Of a DNA stretch of 64,000 nucleotides, positions 44,363 through 51,652 are shown one piece after another. Source of the stretch: Anaerorhabdus sp036636695. Its GTDB lineage: Bacteria; Bacillota_I; Bacilli_A; Erysipelotrichales; Erysipelotrichaceae. The translations under genes and the position numbers were made by a program. The notes below the pieces were generated by a model. It worked only from the letters and a program-made list of their open reading frames with translations, was not told where the DNA came from and searched no databases. Every line of letters begins with the position of its first letter. Position 1 is the stretch's first letter. Location of the stretch: assembly GCF_036636695.1 (NCBI RefSeq), contig NZ_JAVWNW010000011.1; one strand, given 5' to 3'.

Positions 44363-46259
44363 AGCAGCAAGCAAAACTACTAAAAGTACAGTAGCAAAAA
44401 AAGTTGTAGCAAAAAAGCCTATTGGTAAACAAGCGGCTTCAAAAACAACGAGCAAACCAACAGCAAAGAAAGTTGCGCCAAAAAAGAAAGCAGTTGCAGT
44501 AAAAGTGCCTGCTAAAAAAGTTGTGGCTAAACCAGTAAAAAAAGCTGTTGTTAAGAATGCACCAAAAGCTACAAAGAAATCTGTAGTGAGTAAAAAAGTA
44601 GCAAGTAAAGTACCTGCAAAAAAGGTAGCTGTTAAGCAGACTACACAAAAAGCGGTAACTAAGAAAGCTGTACCTGCAAAAAAAGTTACGAAACCATCAA
44701 CAAAGAAATCTCCAATAACAAAAGCACCTGTAAAGAAATTGGTTAAAGAGACTCCTAAGAAAAAGACTGTAAAAACAGTTGAACCAAAGAAAGTTCAACC
44801 TAAATCTGTTAATAAAATCAAAACTACAAAGAAAGTGATTGAGGAACCTAAGAAAATTATGGACAAGAAAACTTCTTCTGTAGAAAAGAAAAGCAAAATT
44901 AAAGAACCTGTACAAGAAGTACAAAAAGAAATAAAAACTTCGGTAGAAGTAGTGAAAAAAGAAGAACCTAAAAACGGAAAAAACAAAATAGAAAAGAAAG
45001 AATTAGAAATTGTGAGTGATAAAGTGAATATTCAGGAAATTAAAACTATTAAGAATGATACAAAAGCTACTAAGATTGAAGTTTATAAAGGTAAAGGTAA
45101 AACAAAACAACTAAAGACTTTAGATGAACTTAAAGAAGACTTCAAAGAAGTTTATCAAAAAGATAAAATGATTTATCAAAATGACATTATGAATGCATTA
45201 GATCATTTAGATTTGAATGATTCTGAAATGGAAGATTTATATGATTGGTTCTCAAGTGAAGATATCGCAATTTCTGAAGATGAAGATATTGCGGAAGAAT
45301 TAACTACAGAAGCTGATGATTTAGAATTTTTAGCGGATGATTCAGAAGAACTAGATGAAGCAGATGTTGAAGAAATTGAAAAACCAGTATTAGAAGTTAA
45401 TTATACTGAGTCACCTAATGTGCGTATTAATGATCCAGTAAAAATGTATTTAAAAGAAATTGGACGTGTACCTCTTTTAAAAGCAGATGATGAACCTGAA
45501 ATTGCAAAACGTATTGAAGAAGGTGATGAGGAAGCAAAACGCATTCTTATTTCTGCAAACTTACGTTTGGTTGTTTCCATTGCTAAGAAATATGTAGGTC
45601 GTGGAATGTTATTCTTAGACTTAATTCAAGAAGGTAACATGGGACTTGTCAAAGCAGTAGAAAAATTCGATTATACAAAAGGATTTAAATTCAGTACATA
45701 TGCTACTTGGTGGATTCGTCAAGCAATTACTCGTGCAATCGCTGACCAAGCAAGAACAATTCGTATTCCAGTGCATATGGTAGAAACAATTAACAAATTG
45801 ACACGTATTCAACGTCAGTTAGTTCAAGATTTAGGTCGTGAACCAACTGCTGAAGAAATTTCAGCTAAAATGGAAGGAATTTCTCCAGAAAAAGTACGTG
45901 AAATTCAAAAAATTGCTCTTGAGCCAGTATCATTAGAAACACCTATTGGTGAAGAAGATGATTCTCACTTAGGCGATTTCATTGAAGATAAAGATGCTCT
46001 TAGTCCTGATCAATATGCAAATAATCAATTATTGAAGGATGAAATTAATATGGTACTACAAGGCCTAACTGAAAGAGAAGAAAAAGTTCTTCGATTACGT
46101 TTTGGTTTATATGATGGACGTACTAGAACACTTGAAGAAGTGGGTAAAGAGTTTAATGTAACTCGTGAACGTATTCGTCAAATTGAAGCCAAAGCTTTAC
46201 GTAAATTGAAACATCCTACACGTTCTAAACGTTTACGTGATTTTGTAGACAAAGGGTAA
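44340..46259 (+). CDS. rpoD: Primary sigma factor RpoD/SigA with very long Lys-rich N-terminus
   Basis: Housekeeping sigma-70. ATG 44340 follows AGGAGG. 639 residues against about 370 for B. subtilis SigA. The sigma core (regions 1.2 to 4.2) starts near residue 364: DPVKMYLKEIGRVPLL, NLRLVVSIAKKYVGRG (2.1-2.2), TYATWWIRQAITRAI (2.4) and TRERIRQIEAKALRKLKHP (4.2). A region 1.1-like acidic stretch lies at about 255-340. Before it come about 170 residues made almost wholly of Lys, Ala, Val, Thr and Pro with repeated AKK and PAKK units, histone-H1-like and probably disordered and nucleic-acid-binding. Confidence 0.96.
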   Translation: MKKVVKTKAASKTTKSTVAKKVVAKKPIGKQAASKTTSKPTAKKVAPKKKAVAVKVPAKKVVAKPVKKAVVKNAPKATKKSVVSKKVASKVPAKKVAVKQTTQKAVTKKAVPAKKVTKPSTKKSPITKAPVKKLVKETPKKKTVKTVEPKKVQPKSVNKIKTTKKVIEEPKKIMDKKTSSVEKKSKIKEPVQEVQKEIKTSVEVVKKEEPKNGKNKIEKKELEIVSDKVNIQEIKTIKNDTKATKIEVYKGKGKTKQLKTLDELKEDFKEVYQKDKMIYQNDIMNALDHLDLNDSEMEDLYDWFSSEDIAISEDEDIAEELTTEADDLEFLADDSEELDEADVEEIEKPVLEVNYTESPNVRINDPVKMYLKEIGRVPLLKADDEPEIAKRIEEGDEEAKRILISANLRLVVSIAKKYVGRGMLFLDLIQEGNMGLVKAVEKFDYTKGFKFSTYATWWIRQAITRAIADQARTIRIPVHMVETINKLTRIQRQLVQDLGREPTAEEISAKMEGISPEKVREIQKIALEPVSLETPIGEEDDSHLGDFIEDKDALSPDQYANNQLLKDEINMVLQGLTEREEKVLRLRFGLYDGRTRTLEEVGKEFNVTRERIRQIEAKALRKLKHPTRSKRLRDFVDKG

Positions 46260-46263
46260 AAAT

Positions 46264-46923
46264 TTGAATAAACGGTTAACAGCGATTAAAAATCTTGTAG
46301 AACCTAATCTTATTGTTGCGGATATTGGTACAGATCATGCATTTGTGCCAATTGCTCTAGTAAACGAAGGCATATCACCAAAATGTTATGCATGTGATGT
46401 TATCGAAGGACCATGTAAAATTGCAAAATCGCATATCGAAAGAGAAGGATTAACGGATTATATCCAAGTGATTCAATCTGATGGTTTTGAAAATGTACCC
46501 GATGATGCCAATGTTGCGATTCTAGCAGGTATGGGTTTCACAACTGCAAAGCAAATTATGGAAGATGCAATGCCTCGTTTGTATAAATACAAGCAAATTA
46601 TTGTTCAAGTGAATAAAGATGTTATGGATTTGCGTAAATGGATATCAGATCATCATTTTACAATCATTGATGAAAAACTTGTCTATGATGAACGCTTTTA
46701 TCAAATTATCGTCTTCAATACAAACTATCATCCAGAATACAGTGATTTACATATTACTTTTGGGCCTCATTTAATGAAGGAAAGAAGTAAATTATTTATT
46801 GAATACTGTGAAGAAAGTTTAAAGACATATGAAATGATTTTAGAAGTTTTGCCAAAAACGGATAAACGCTATCCTAAGATATCACATCAAGTCCAAATAT
46901 TTAGAGCAATGTTGGATAAATAA
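46264..46923 (+). CDS. trmK: TrmK, tRNA m1A22 methyltransferase
   Basis: Class I SAM enzyme methylating A22 of tRNA. The SAM loop is VADIGTDHAFVPIAL near the N-terminus, with AILAGMGF further on. TTG start with AAAGGG upstream. 219 residues. The usual downstream neighbour (Nif3-like yqfO) is missing here; a terminator follows instead. Confidence 0.92.
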   Translation: MNKRLTAIKNLVEPNLIVADIGTDHAFVPIALVNEGISPKCYACDVIEGPCKIAKSHIEREGLTDYIQVIQSDGFENVPDDANVAILAGMGFTTAKQIMEDAMPRLYKYKQIIVQVNKDVMDLRKWISDHHFTIIDEKLVYDERFYQIIVFNTNYHPEYSDLHITFGPHLMKERSKLFIEYCEESLKTYEMILEVLPKTDKRYPKISHQVQIFRAMLDK

Positions 46924-46931
46924 TGAAGAGC

Positions 46932-46959
46932 AAAAGAGTCTATGAAGTAGACTCTTTTT
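46932..46959 (+). terminator. Terminator after trmK
   Basis: AAAAGAGTCTA (46932-46942) and TAGACTCTTTT (46948-46958): perfect 11-bp stem with a T-tail. Confidence 0.9.
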
Positions 46960-46990
46960 GTTTTATAATCATCATAAGGAGAGAATAATA

Positions 46991-47108
46991 ATGGACAATA
47001 ATTGCAAGTATTACTTGGTTAATGGCTTGTTATTACAGTTGCTTTATTATTTTCTTTGTTGCATACATCGTGATTCTTTGCTTGCACTGGATGATTTGTA
47101 AATACTAA
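46991..47108 (+). CDS. Possible small hydrophobic peptide gene, perhaps frameshifted
   Basis: AAGGAG (46976-46981) precedes ATG 46991, which opens a 36-codon frame ending at 47101. A second frame over the same bases, from ATG 47022 to TAA 47108, gives 28 strongly hydrophobic residues (MACYYSCFIIFFVAYIVILC at the start). Either one is a tiny gene, or a one-base shift has split a small membrane protein. A TATAAT lies at 46964-46969. Confidence 0.3.
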
Positions 47109-47120
47109 ATAGAGGTCGCT

Positions 47121-47573
47121 ATGGTGAAAAATAAAACAATTGAACTTCTTTATGATAAAGATCCAAATAAAGCATACAAGGCTCTTCAAGAGCTTGAGAA
47201 GCTTACAGAACAAAGCAATGAATACTATTGTTACTTTGATACATTTTTAGCAATGCTTACAGATGAGCATACGTTTATGAGGATGCGTGGTGTGCGCATG
47301 ATTTGTGCTTTATCAAAATGGGATGTTGATAATAAGATTAATCCAGCATTGGAATTGATTCTAACAATATTCGATGATGAAAAACCATCGGTTGTTAGGC
47401 AGGCATGTCAAGCATTTGAAATATTGGTTACAAATAAAAAAGAACTTCGCCAGCGTATAAAAGATAAATTGGACAAGGTTCAACCGTTGAAATATAAAGA
47501 ATCAATGCAGGGATTAATAAAAAAAGATATTAATCATTTACAATTAATGATTGAATATCTTGAAGAACAATAA
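47121..47573 (+). CDS. HEAT-repeat-like protein (150 aa)
   Basis: All-helical protein with two or three HEAT-like repeats (HTFMRMRGVRMICALSKWD; DEKPSVVRQACQAFEILVTN). No catalytic motif, so likely a protein-binding role; partner unknown. AGAGGT sits 4 bp before ATG. Converges on rpsT. Confidence 0.7.
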   Translation: MVKNKTIELLYDKDPNKAYKALQELEKLTEQSNEYYCYFDTFLAMLTDEHTFMRMRGVRMICALSKWDVDNKINPALELILTIFDDEKPSVVRQACQAFEILVTNKKELRQRIKDKLDKVQPLKYKESMQGLIKKDINHLQLMIEYLEEQ

Positions 47574-47603
47574 AAAAAGCACGGCTTACCGTGCAATTTT
47601 TTT
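47573..47603. terminator. Bidirectional terminator between the HEAT gene and rpsT
   Basis: GCACGG and CCGTGC (47579-47594) with a CTTA loop, flanked by seven A on the left and seven T on the right. Confidence 0.88.
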
Positions 47604-47606
47604 GAA

Positions 47607-47867
47607 TTAGATTGCGTTTACTGCTTTTGCTAAACGAGCTTTTTGACGAGCAACATAGTTATCATGTTTGATATGACTAGTAATTGCTTTATCAAGTAAA
47701 GAGTTAGCTTTGTTTAATGCAGTAGTGGCAGTTTCTTTATCTTTCGCTGCAACAGCTGCAAGAACGTCTTTAATTGCAGTTTTTAATGCTGTTTTTTCGC
47801 CAGCCTTTGCAACGTTTCTCTTTAAATTCGTAATTGCACGTTTCTTTTGAGATTTAATGTTTGCCAT
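47607..47867 (-). CDS. rpsT: Ribosomal protein bS20
   Basis: 86-residue basic 30S protein. MANIKSQKKRAITNLKRNVA at the start and SHIKHDNYVARQKARLAKAVNAI at the end are characteristic. AGGAGG site 7 bp upstream. Confidence 0.97.
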   Translation of the reverse strand: MANIKSQKKRAITNLKRNVAKAGEKTALKTAIKDVLAAVAAKDKETATTALNKANSLLDKAITSHIKHDNYVARQKARLAKAVNAI

Positions 47868-47897
47868 TTGTACACCTCCTGTATATTAACCTATAGA

Positions 47898-47926
47898 ATT
47901 ATAACAAAACATCAAATAAATTGCAA
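47898..47926 (-). promoter_or_regulatory. rpsT promoter
   Basis: On the minus strand TTGCAA (47921-47926), 17-bp spacer, TATAAT (47903-47898). The left copy of the island's inverted repeat begins 5 bp upstream of this -35. Confidence 0.8.
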
Positions 47927-47931
47927 ACAAA

Positions 47932-47959
47932 CATGTTATAATTTTCAATCCGTAAAGTG
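47932..47959 (-). repeat. Left copy of the 28-bp inverted repeat bounding the accessory island
   Basis: Read on the minus strand it begins CACTTTACGGATTGAA and continues to TTATAACATG. The first 16 bases and TTATAA match the right copy at 51730-51758 exactly; only two substitutions and one single-base indel differ. Confidence 0.85.
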
Positions 47960-48039
47960 CACCATCAACCCCTACAATATAAAAATAGACCCTTAAACTA
48001 ACTATATTGTATAATAATTAGGAAAGAGGGGTGTTTATT

Positions 48040-48429
48040 ATGGAAATTAACTTAGATTGTATAAGAGATGTGCTTCTTTATATAAGCAAAAATCAAAGAA
48101 TGGATAATGATTTTAAAATAGAACCTATTTCTTCGGCGGTAATAATTAGTCAATTAAAAACAGACTATAATGAAGATGAAATTGCATACTCAATAAGGCA
48201 ATTGTGTATGCAAGACTATTTAATATATAATACTGTACACCCTGTGTTAAATATATATCTAATCAGAGATATATCTCCAAAAGGACATGAATTTATTCAA
48301 AATACACAAGAGCCAACCGTGTGGGAAAAGACTAAAAGCAAATTATCTGGATTTAAAAATATTTCAATTTCAATTGTAAATAGCGTTGCTGTAAAAATTT
48401 TAACAGACTTTATTGCTCAACAAATGTAA
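48040..48429 (+). CDS. DUF2513-type protein
   Basis: 129 residues. LNIYLIRDISPKGHEFIQNTQEPTVWEKTKSKL is typical of DUF2513, a family common in phage and plasmid-derived regions; function unknown. ATG 48040 follows AAAGAGGGG. A TATAAT at 48010-48015 is the likely -10. Likely cytosolic, with a winged-helix-like first half (YSIRQLCMQDYLIY). Confidence 0.72.
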   Translation: MEINLDCIRDVLLYISKNQRMDNDFKIEPISSAVIISQLKTDYNEDEIAYSIRQLCMQDYLIYNTVHPVLNIYLIRDISPKGHEFIQNTQEPTVWEKTKSKLSGFKNISISIVNSVAVKILTDFIAQQM

Positions 48430-48430
48430 C

Positions 48431-48622
48431 TTAGATAATTTTAAAAAATTCACGAATGGTTTGCTCAATTGCTGCAGAATAAACCATTTTCAATTCATTT
48501 GAATCTCCCTTGAAACCATAATCTTTGATTAATTTGAACAACAAGCCTCTACTTAAGCAATAATAATGAAACCACTTATACACAAATAAAAGACATAACA
48601 ACATTAATATTAGTATAATCAT
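48431..48622 (-). CDS. Small membrane-anchored protein (63 aa)
   Basis: One N-terminal membrane helix (MIILILMLLCLLFVYKW) and a 45-residue soluble part. AAGGAGG lies 5 bp before the ATG, so it is probably translated. It starts 9 bp after the transposase stop and ends 1 bp from the convergent DUF2513 gene. No family recognised. Confidence 0.6.
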   Translation of the reverse strand: MIILILMLLCLLFVYKWFHYYCLSRGLLFKLIKDYGFKGDSNELKMVYSAAIEQTIREFFKII

Positions 48623-48631
48623 TTTTCCTCC

Positions 48632-50026
48632 TTAGGCTATATTAGCCTTTTTAAATTTTCCTAAGATAAATTCTCTAACCTCGTTTTCTTGTTCAAGTAA
48701 TAATTCAAAGAAATCATGAATATCGAGAATACAGAAATATTCTCCACTTTGTAGTAACACTTCATTGATTTCGTTTCTATATTCATTCTTTAATAAACAA
48801 GGTAGCGATTTACCTATATATTTTCTTCCACTATCTGTGGACAGATACAATTGATAAAACAAGTAACCAAATAACACACATATAATATGGTATGTGATAA
48901 CATCGTATTTGGTACTCTTGAAATCTTCTAGTTTCCAAAAATCTTTTAATTGTCTGTAATCTTCTTCAATCTCTGGTCTTAATTCATACATTCTTACAAT
49001 CTCTTCTGCGCTTTTAGTTAAGTCTGTTGTAATGAATGCAAAGTACTCATCAGTAGCTTTGTCCCATACAACACATGCGTTAAAATCAACATCTTCATAT
49101 TCATCTTCTGCTCTAGTTACCCAATATTCTTTTAAGTTATCAATAAATGTAATAACGCTTGTTTTACGTTTTCTATTAGGGTGTGGAGTCCATTCATTTT
49201 TAATCTTTGCTGCTTCAATCGCGGTCGTATATGCTTCCATATTTCTTTTCAATGGAACATAAGTATTAACACCTCTGACTACCTTCATATAATTAATAAG
49301 TTCTCTAGAAATAAATCCTCTATCATTAATTAAAACATCTCCACTTTTAAAACATGGAGATGTTCGTATCATTTCTTCGCTCAATTTTAAATCATGAGTA
49401 CTTACAGTACCCAATCGTATATCTTCAATAATTCCTGTTTCCTCAGTTAATCCTCTAAGTGTTGCTAATTTATATCCACGCATACTTTCACCTTTACGGT
49501 CTAATGCGATTGTTGAGTTTTCATAATTTGTATTTTCGTAATTTACCGCAATCTTTGTACAATCTAATAAATGAATTATAGGTTTTTGATTAATTGCGTT
49601 TAAAATTTTATTTTGTACATAAGAATTATAGTACTTAATTAAGTCATCATGATTGTACTTCTTTAGTAAAAATCTAATTGTTCCTTCGTTAAATATTGTC
49701 TCTCTATGCTTAGATTTTAGTCCGCTATAGCCTAATTTAGCTAAAGTCGAACTATTCTTTATAGCAAATGGAATATCCGTCATACTAGGCTTATTTTTCA
49801 TCTTCGATGCCACAGAGAACAATATAATTAAACTTAATGGGACAATACTATTGTATTGTCGCTTATCTTCTATGCTATTGCCTAAGTGATCTATAAATCC
49901 TTCCTTACTCATGGAAAGCAAAATTTCATCTATCAAATTGACATTGCACATCAAAATATTATCAAGCAGTTTGTTCTTGATTTTATTCAACATGATGTTT
50001 TTGTTTTGTTTACACAATGTCAACAT
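48632..50026 (-). CDS. IS4-type DDE transposase
   Basis: 464 residues, full length with no visible break. The acidic triad is in LLDCTKIAV, INDRGFISREL and YELRPEIEEDYRQLKDFWKLE. The last carries the Y-(2)-R-(3)-E-(6)-K signature of the IS4 group. I could not find terminal inverted repeats or a target duplication close to the gene, so the element limits are unknown. Promoter TTGACT-17-TATACT at 50081-50053 on the minus strand. Confidence 0.9.
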   Translation of the reverse strand: MLTLCKQNKNIMLNKIKNKLLDNILMCNVNLIDEILLSMSKEGFIDHLGNSIEDKRQYNSIVPLSLIILFSVASKMKNKPSMTDIPFAIKNSSTLAKLGYSGLKSKHRETIFNEGTIRFLLKKYNHDDLIKYYNSYVQNKILNAINQKPIIHLLDCTKIAVNYENTNYENSTIALDRKGESMRGYKLATLRGLTEETGIIEDIRLGTVSTHDLKLSEEMIRTSPCFKSGDVLINDRGFISRELINYMKVVRGVNTYVPLKRNMEAYTTAIEAAKIKNEWTPHPNRKRKTSVITFIDNLKEYWVTRAEDEYEDVDFNACVVWDKATDEYFAFITTDLTKSAEEIVRMYELRPEIEEDYRQLKDFWKLEDFKSTKYDVITYHIICVLFGYLFYQLYLSTDSGRKYIGKSLPCLLKNEYRNEINEVLLQSGEYFCILDIHDFFELLLEQENEVREFILGKFKKANIA

Positions 50027-50052
50027 ATAGTTTACTTCCTTTCTACAGCATC

Positions 50053-50128
50053 AGTATAGAAAGAAGATATATAAAAGTCAACTAAAAGTAATTAAATAGT
50101 TTACAATTTGTTGACTTTATATTATTAT
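50053..50128. promoter_or_regulatory. Divergent promoters sharing GTTGACTTT half-sites
   Basis: Minus strand: TTGACT (50081-50076), 17-bp spacer, TATACT (50058-50053) toward the transposase. Plus strand: TTTACA (50100-50105), 17-bp spacer, TATTAT (50123-50128) toward the XRE gene. AAAGTCAAC (50074-50082) and GTTGACTTT (50110-50118) are perfect inverted arms 27 bp apart, each overlapping one promoter. They are candidate operators for the XRE protein. Confidence 0.6.
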
Positions 50129-50153
50129 AAAGTTAGAAAAGGGAGGCTTATTT

Positions 50154-50459
50154 ATGACATTAGGAGACAAAATTAAAAATTTGCGTATTGGAAAAAAGTA
50201 TACACAAACATTTCTTGCTAAAGAATTAGGAATTACCAAAGCTATGATTTCTGCTTATGAAAAAAATACTAGAAAACCATCAACTAATATTATTCTTAAG
50301 TTATGCGATCTTTTTAATGTTTCACTTGATTATCTTTTAGGAAAAGAAAATGATAAATATTTAAACATATCATCCTTAACGGATAATCAAATTAAAATCA
50401 TTAATAGTTTAATAACTGAATTTAAAAACAATAACAAAAAACACAATTTTACTCTTTAA
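50154..50459 (+). CDS. XRE-family regulator (101 aa)
   Basis: Helix-turn-helix at residues 5-62 (KNLRIGKKYTQTFLAKELGITKAMISAYEKNTRKPSTNIILKLCDLFNVSLDYLLGK), then a short helical tail, as in phage and mobile-element repressors. Ribosome site GGGAGG. Divergent from the transposase gene. A second site nearly identical to its promoter region occurs at 51643-51661, over the antisense RNA promoter of the type I locus. Confidence 0.9.
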   Translation: MTLGDKIKNLRIGKKYTQTFLAKELGITKAMISAYEKNTRKPSTNIILKLCDLFNVSLDYLLGKENDKYLNISSLTDNQIKIINSLITEFKNNNKKHNFTL

Positions 50460-50462
50460 TAC

Positions 50463-50630
50463 TCATTTCTCTTTCTCTTCCATGTTATCCAAGGAATATT
50501 CAATACACATAATTACTAACTGATTCATGGATACATCTTCTTTAGTACAAATTACTTCCATTCTATCTATCAAATCTTTGTCAATTCTAAAAGTTTTACT
50601 AATTTTTTCTGGCTTTTTAACACTAAACAT
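50463..50630 (-). CDS. Ribbon-helix-helix protein (55 aa)
   Basis: Short minus-strand gene with ATG at 50630 and TGA at 50463. AGAGGTGAT lies 8 bp upstream. KISKTFRIDKDLIDRMEVIC followed by the second helix MNQLVIMCIEYSLDNM is a CopG/Arc-type RHH fold: one strand and two helices. Convergent with the XRE gene (4 bp apart). RHH proteins are often repressors or antitoxins; no toxin gene is adjacent. Confidence 0.72.
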   Translation of the reverse strand: MFSVKKPEKISKTFRIDKDLIDRMEVICTKEDVSMNQLVIMCIEYSLDNMEEKEK

Positions 50631-50707
50631 ACTATATCACCTCTTAGATTTATCTTATTCATTTTTACACTCTATATATACACCTCATATTTGCAATTAT
50701 ATTTGTC

Positions 50708-50737
50708 TTGCAAAATGCAATGTTAATAATGTAAAAT
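50708..50737 (+). promoter_or_regulatory. Promoter of the FxLYD-type gene
   Basis: TTGCAA (50708-50713), 18-bp spacer, TAAAAT (50732-50737) preceded by TG. Confidence 0.55.
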
Positions 50738-50762
50738 ATAAGTAGACAAGAGGAGGATAGAA

Positions 50763-51320
50763 ATGAATAAGATTATAAATAAGATAAGAGGAAATAGTAT
50801 TCTTTTAGCAAGTAGTTTAGGGCTAATTTTAATATTAATATTTCTTGTTCCATCTATAATAATAGATAGAGGAATATTTTTGAGCACAGAACAAAAAGAT
50901 GACAAAATAATGAACACCTATCTTTATCAAGGATATACAAAAGCAAGTGATCTTGTAGAAAAATATTACGGAAACTCACAAAAAGGCATTGACTGGGAGC
51001 GTATATTAATTGATATCGAAATGGAATTAATTAATAAAGAGAATAGCGCAGATATTGTAATTACAGAAAAAAAATTGGTTCTCAATGGTAATTATCATTA
51101 TTTTGATTGTTCTGTTAAGAATAATTCAAAGAAAACTCTGTCGTATATAGAAGTAGATATTTTTCTTTATGATGATAATGAAAATATGATTGATTCTACT
51201 TGGACAAATTGGTCAGGAACATTGCCTCCAAATGGAACAGCTAAATTAAGTACAATGATTGATTATGATTCAAGAATTTCAAAATTTAGTGCGAAAGTTT
51301 CTGACTATAGTACAAAGTAA
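50763..51320 (+). CDS. Membrane-anchored extracellular protein with FxLYD-type domain
   Basis: 185 residues. N-terminal signal anchor (residues about 12-34), a helical linker, then a C-terminal beta-sandwich of the FxLYD kind at about 115-183 (YFDCSVKNNSKKTLSYIEVDIFLYDDNE). Such domains occur on many Gram-positive surface proteins; ligand unknown. GGAGG site before ATG. Ends in a clear terminator. Confidence 0.72.
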   Translation: MNKIINKIRGNSILLASSLGLILILIFLVPSIIIDRGIFLSTEQKDDKIMNTYLYQGYTKASDLVEKYYGNSQKGIDWERILIDIEMELINKENSADIVITEKKLVLNGNYHYFDCSVKNNSKKTLSYIEVDIFLYDDNENMIDSTWTNWSGTLPPNGTAKLSTMIDYDSRISKFSAKVSDYSTK

Positions 51321-51323
51321 ATA

Positions 51324-51371
51324 AAAAAATGGTAACGACCTTTAAATTAGGCATAAATTACCATTTTTTTT
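51324..51371 (+). terminator. Terminator after the FxLYD-type gene
   Basis: AAAATGGTAA and TTACCATTTT arms (51326-51335, 51358-51367) with a 22-nt loop and a long T-run. Confidence 0.75.
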
Positions 51372-51372
51372 A

Positions 51373-51401
51373 TTTACTTAGAATTGCATTTAATAGATAA
51401 T
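51373..51401 (+). promoter_or_regulatory. Promoter of the type I toxin mRNA
   Basis: TTTACT (51373-51378), 17-bp spacer, GATAAT (51396-51401). The start point would fall near 51408, at the edge of the AGGAGGTG ribosome site. Confidence 0.6.
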
Positions 51402-51422
51402 ATTAGATAGGAGGTGTTTTAA

Positions 51423-51470
51423 ATGAAACATGCTTATTGCCTCCACTCCAAAATGCGATTCATCTTCTAA
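51423..51470 (+). CDS. 15-codon leader peptide of the toxin mRNA
   Basis: MKHAYCLHSKMRFIF, behind the best ribosome site of the region (AGGAGGTG, 6 bp before ATG). It overlaps the pairing segment and the direct repeat, so ribosomes here could open or close the fold that controls the toxin frame. Function inferred. Confidence 0.4.
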   Translation: MKHAYCLHSKMRFIF

Positions 51471-51479
51471 CTAGTTGAC
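51457..51479 (+). repeat. Direct repeat copy a of the type I module
   Basis: Shares GATTCATCTTCTA and, after a 3-4 base variable stretch, GTTGAC with copy b at 51631-51652. Confidence 0.8.
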
Positions 51480-51502
51480 AGCAGCGAAAGGAAGATTCAT
51501 AG

Positions 51503-51562
51503 ATGGAAACCATAGTAATATTGGTTCTTATCTTAGCAATCATAAAAGCTGCTAGAGACTAA
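51503..51562 (+). CDS. 19-aa hydrophobic peptide, candidate type I toxin
   Basis: METIVILVLILAIIKAARD: one membrane helix with a charged C-terminal tail, the usual shape of type I toxins (Ibs and Fst classes). AAAGGAAG lies about 9 bp before ATG. Identity with a named toxin family is not claimed; the case rests on the surrounding RNA architecture. Confidence 0.6.
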   Translation: METIVILVLILAIIKAARD

Positions 51563-51598
51563 TTAGGAGTTTGAATCGTATTTGGGGATAGAGCAATG

Positions 51599-51625
51599 AA
51601 AAAGGAGACGGCAATCTCCTTTTTC
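51599..51625. terminator. Bidirectional terminator shared by toxin mRNA and antisense RNA
   Basis: AAAAAGGAGA (51599-51608) and TCTCCTTTTT (51615-51624), 10-bp stem with a CGGCAA loop. A and T runs serve both strands. Confidence 0.85.
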
Positions 51626-51630
51626 TTATT

Positions 51631-51652
51631 GATTCATCTTCTATTTGTTGAC
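51631..51652 (+). repeat. Direct repeat copy b of the type I module
   Basis: Second copy of the repeat, lying in the template of the antisense RNA. The same stretch runs into ATTTGTTGACC (51643-51653), which resembles the XRE promoter region. Confidence 0.8.

Larger units (their letters stand above)
51408..51625 (+). ncRNA. Predicted toxin mRNA (RNA I-like) of a par/Fst-type type I module
   Basis: About 215 nt from the promoter at 51373-51401 to the terminator at 51599-51625. Its 5' part (51446-51462) can pair with its 3' part (51572-51588) in 16 of 17 positions, including wobble pairs. Such end-to-end pairing is a hallmark of type I toxin mRNAs held inactive until processed. It carries one copy of the direct repeat GATTCATCTTCTA (51457-51469). 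Confidence 0.65.
51599..51652 (-). ncRNA. Predicted antitoxin antisense RNA (RNA II-like), about 55 nt
   Basis: Minus-strand promoter TTGAAG (51687-51682), 17-bp spacer, TAGAAT (51664-51659) with TG one base upstream of it, giving a start near 51652. It runs convergently into the shared terminator. Through the repeat at 51631-51652 it is complementary in trans to 51457-51469 of the toxin mRNA, and through the terminator loop to the toxin mRNA end. Confidence 0.65.

Noticed and set aside
44439..44986. Several minus-strand open frames rich in Phe, Leu, Cys and Ser opposite rpoD
   Set aside because: They are the complement of the Lys/Ala-rich repeat of the sigma factor tail; no ribosome sites and an implausible composition.
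49032..49262. Plus-strand frame inside the transposase gene
   Set aside because: Antisense shadow without a ribosome site or a known domain.
48620..50060. Terminal inverted repeats of a complete insertion sequence around the transposase
   Set aside because: I compared both flanks and found no convincing matching ends or target duplication. The hairpin at 50044-50062 (CTTTCTA/TAGAAAG) is internal to the promoter region.
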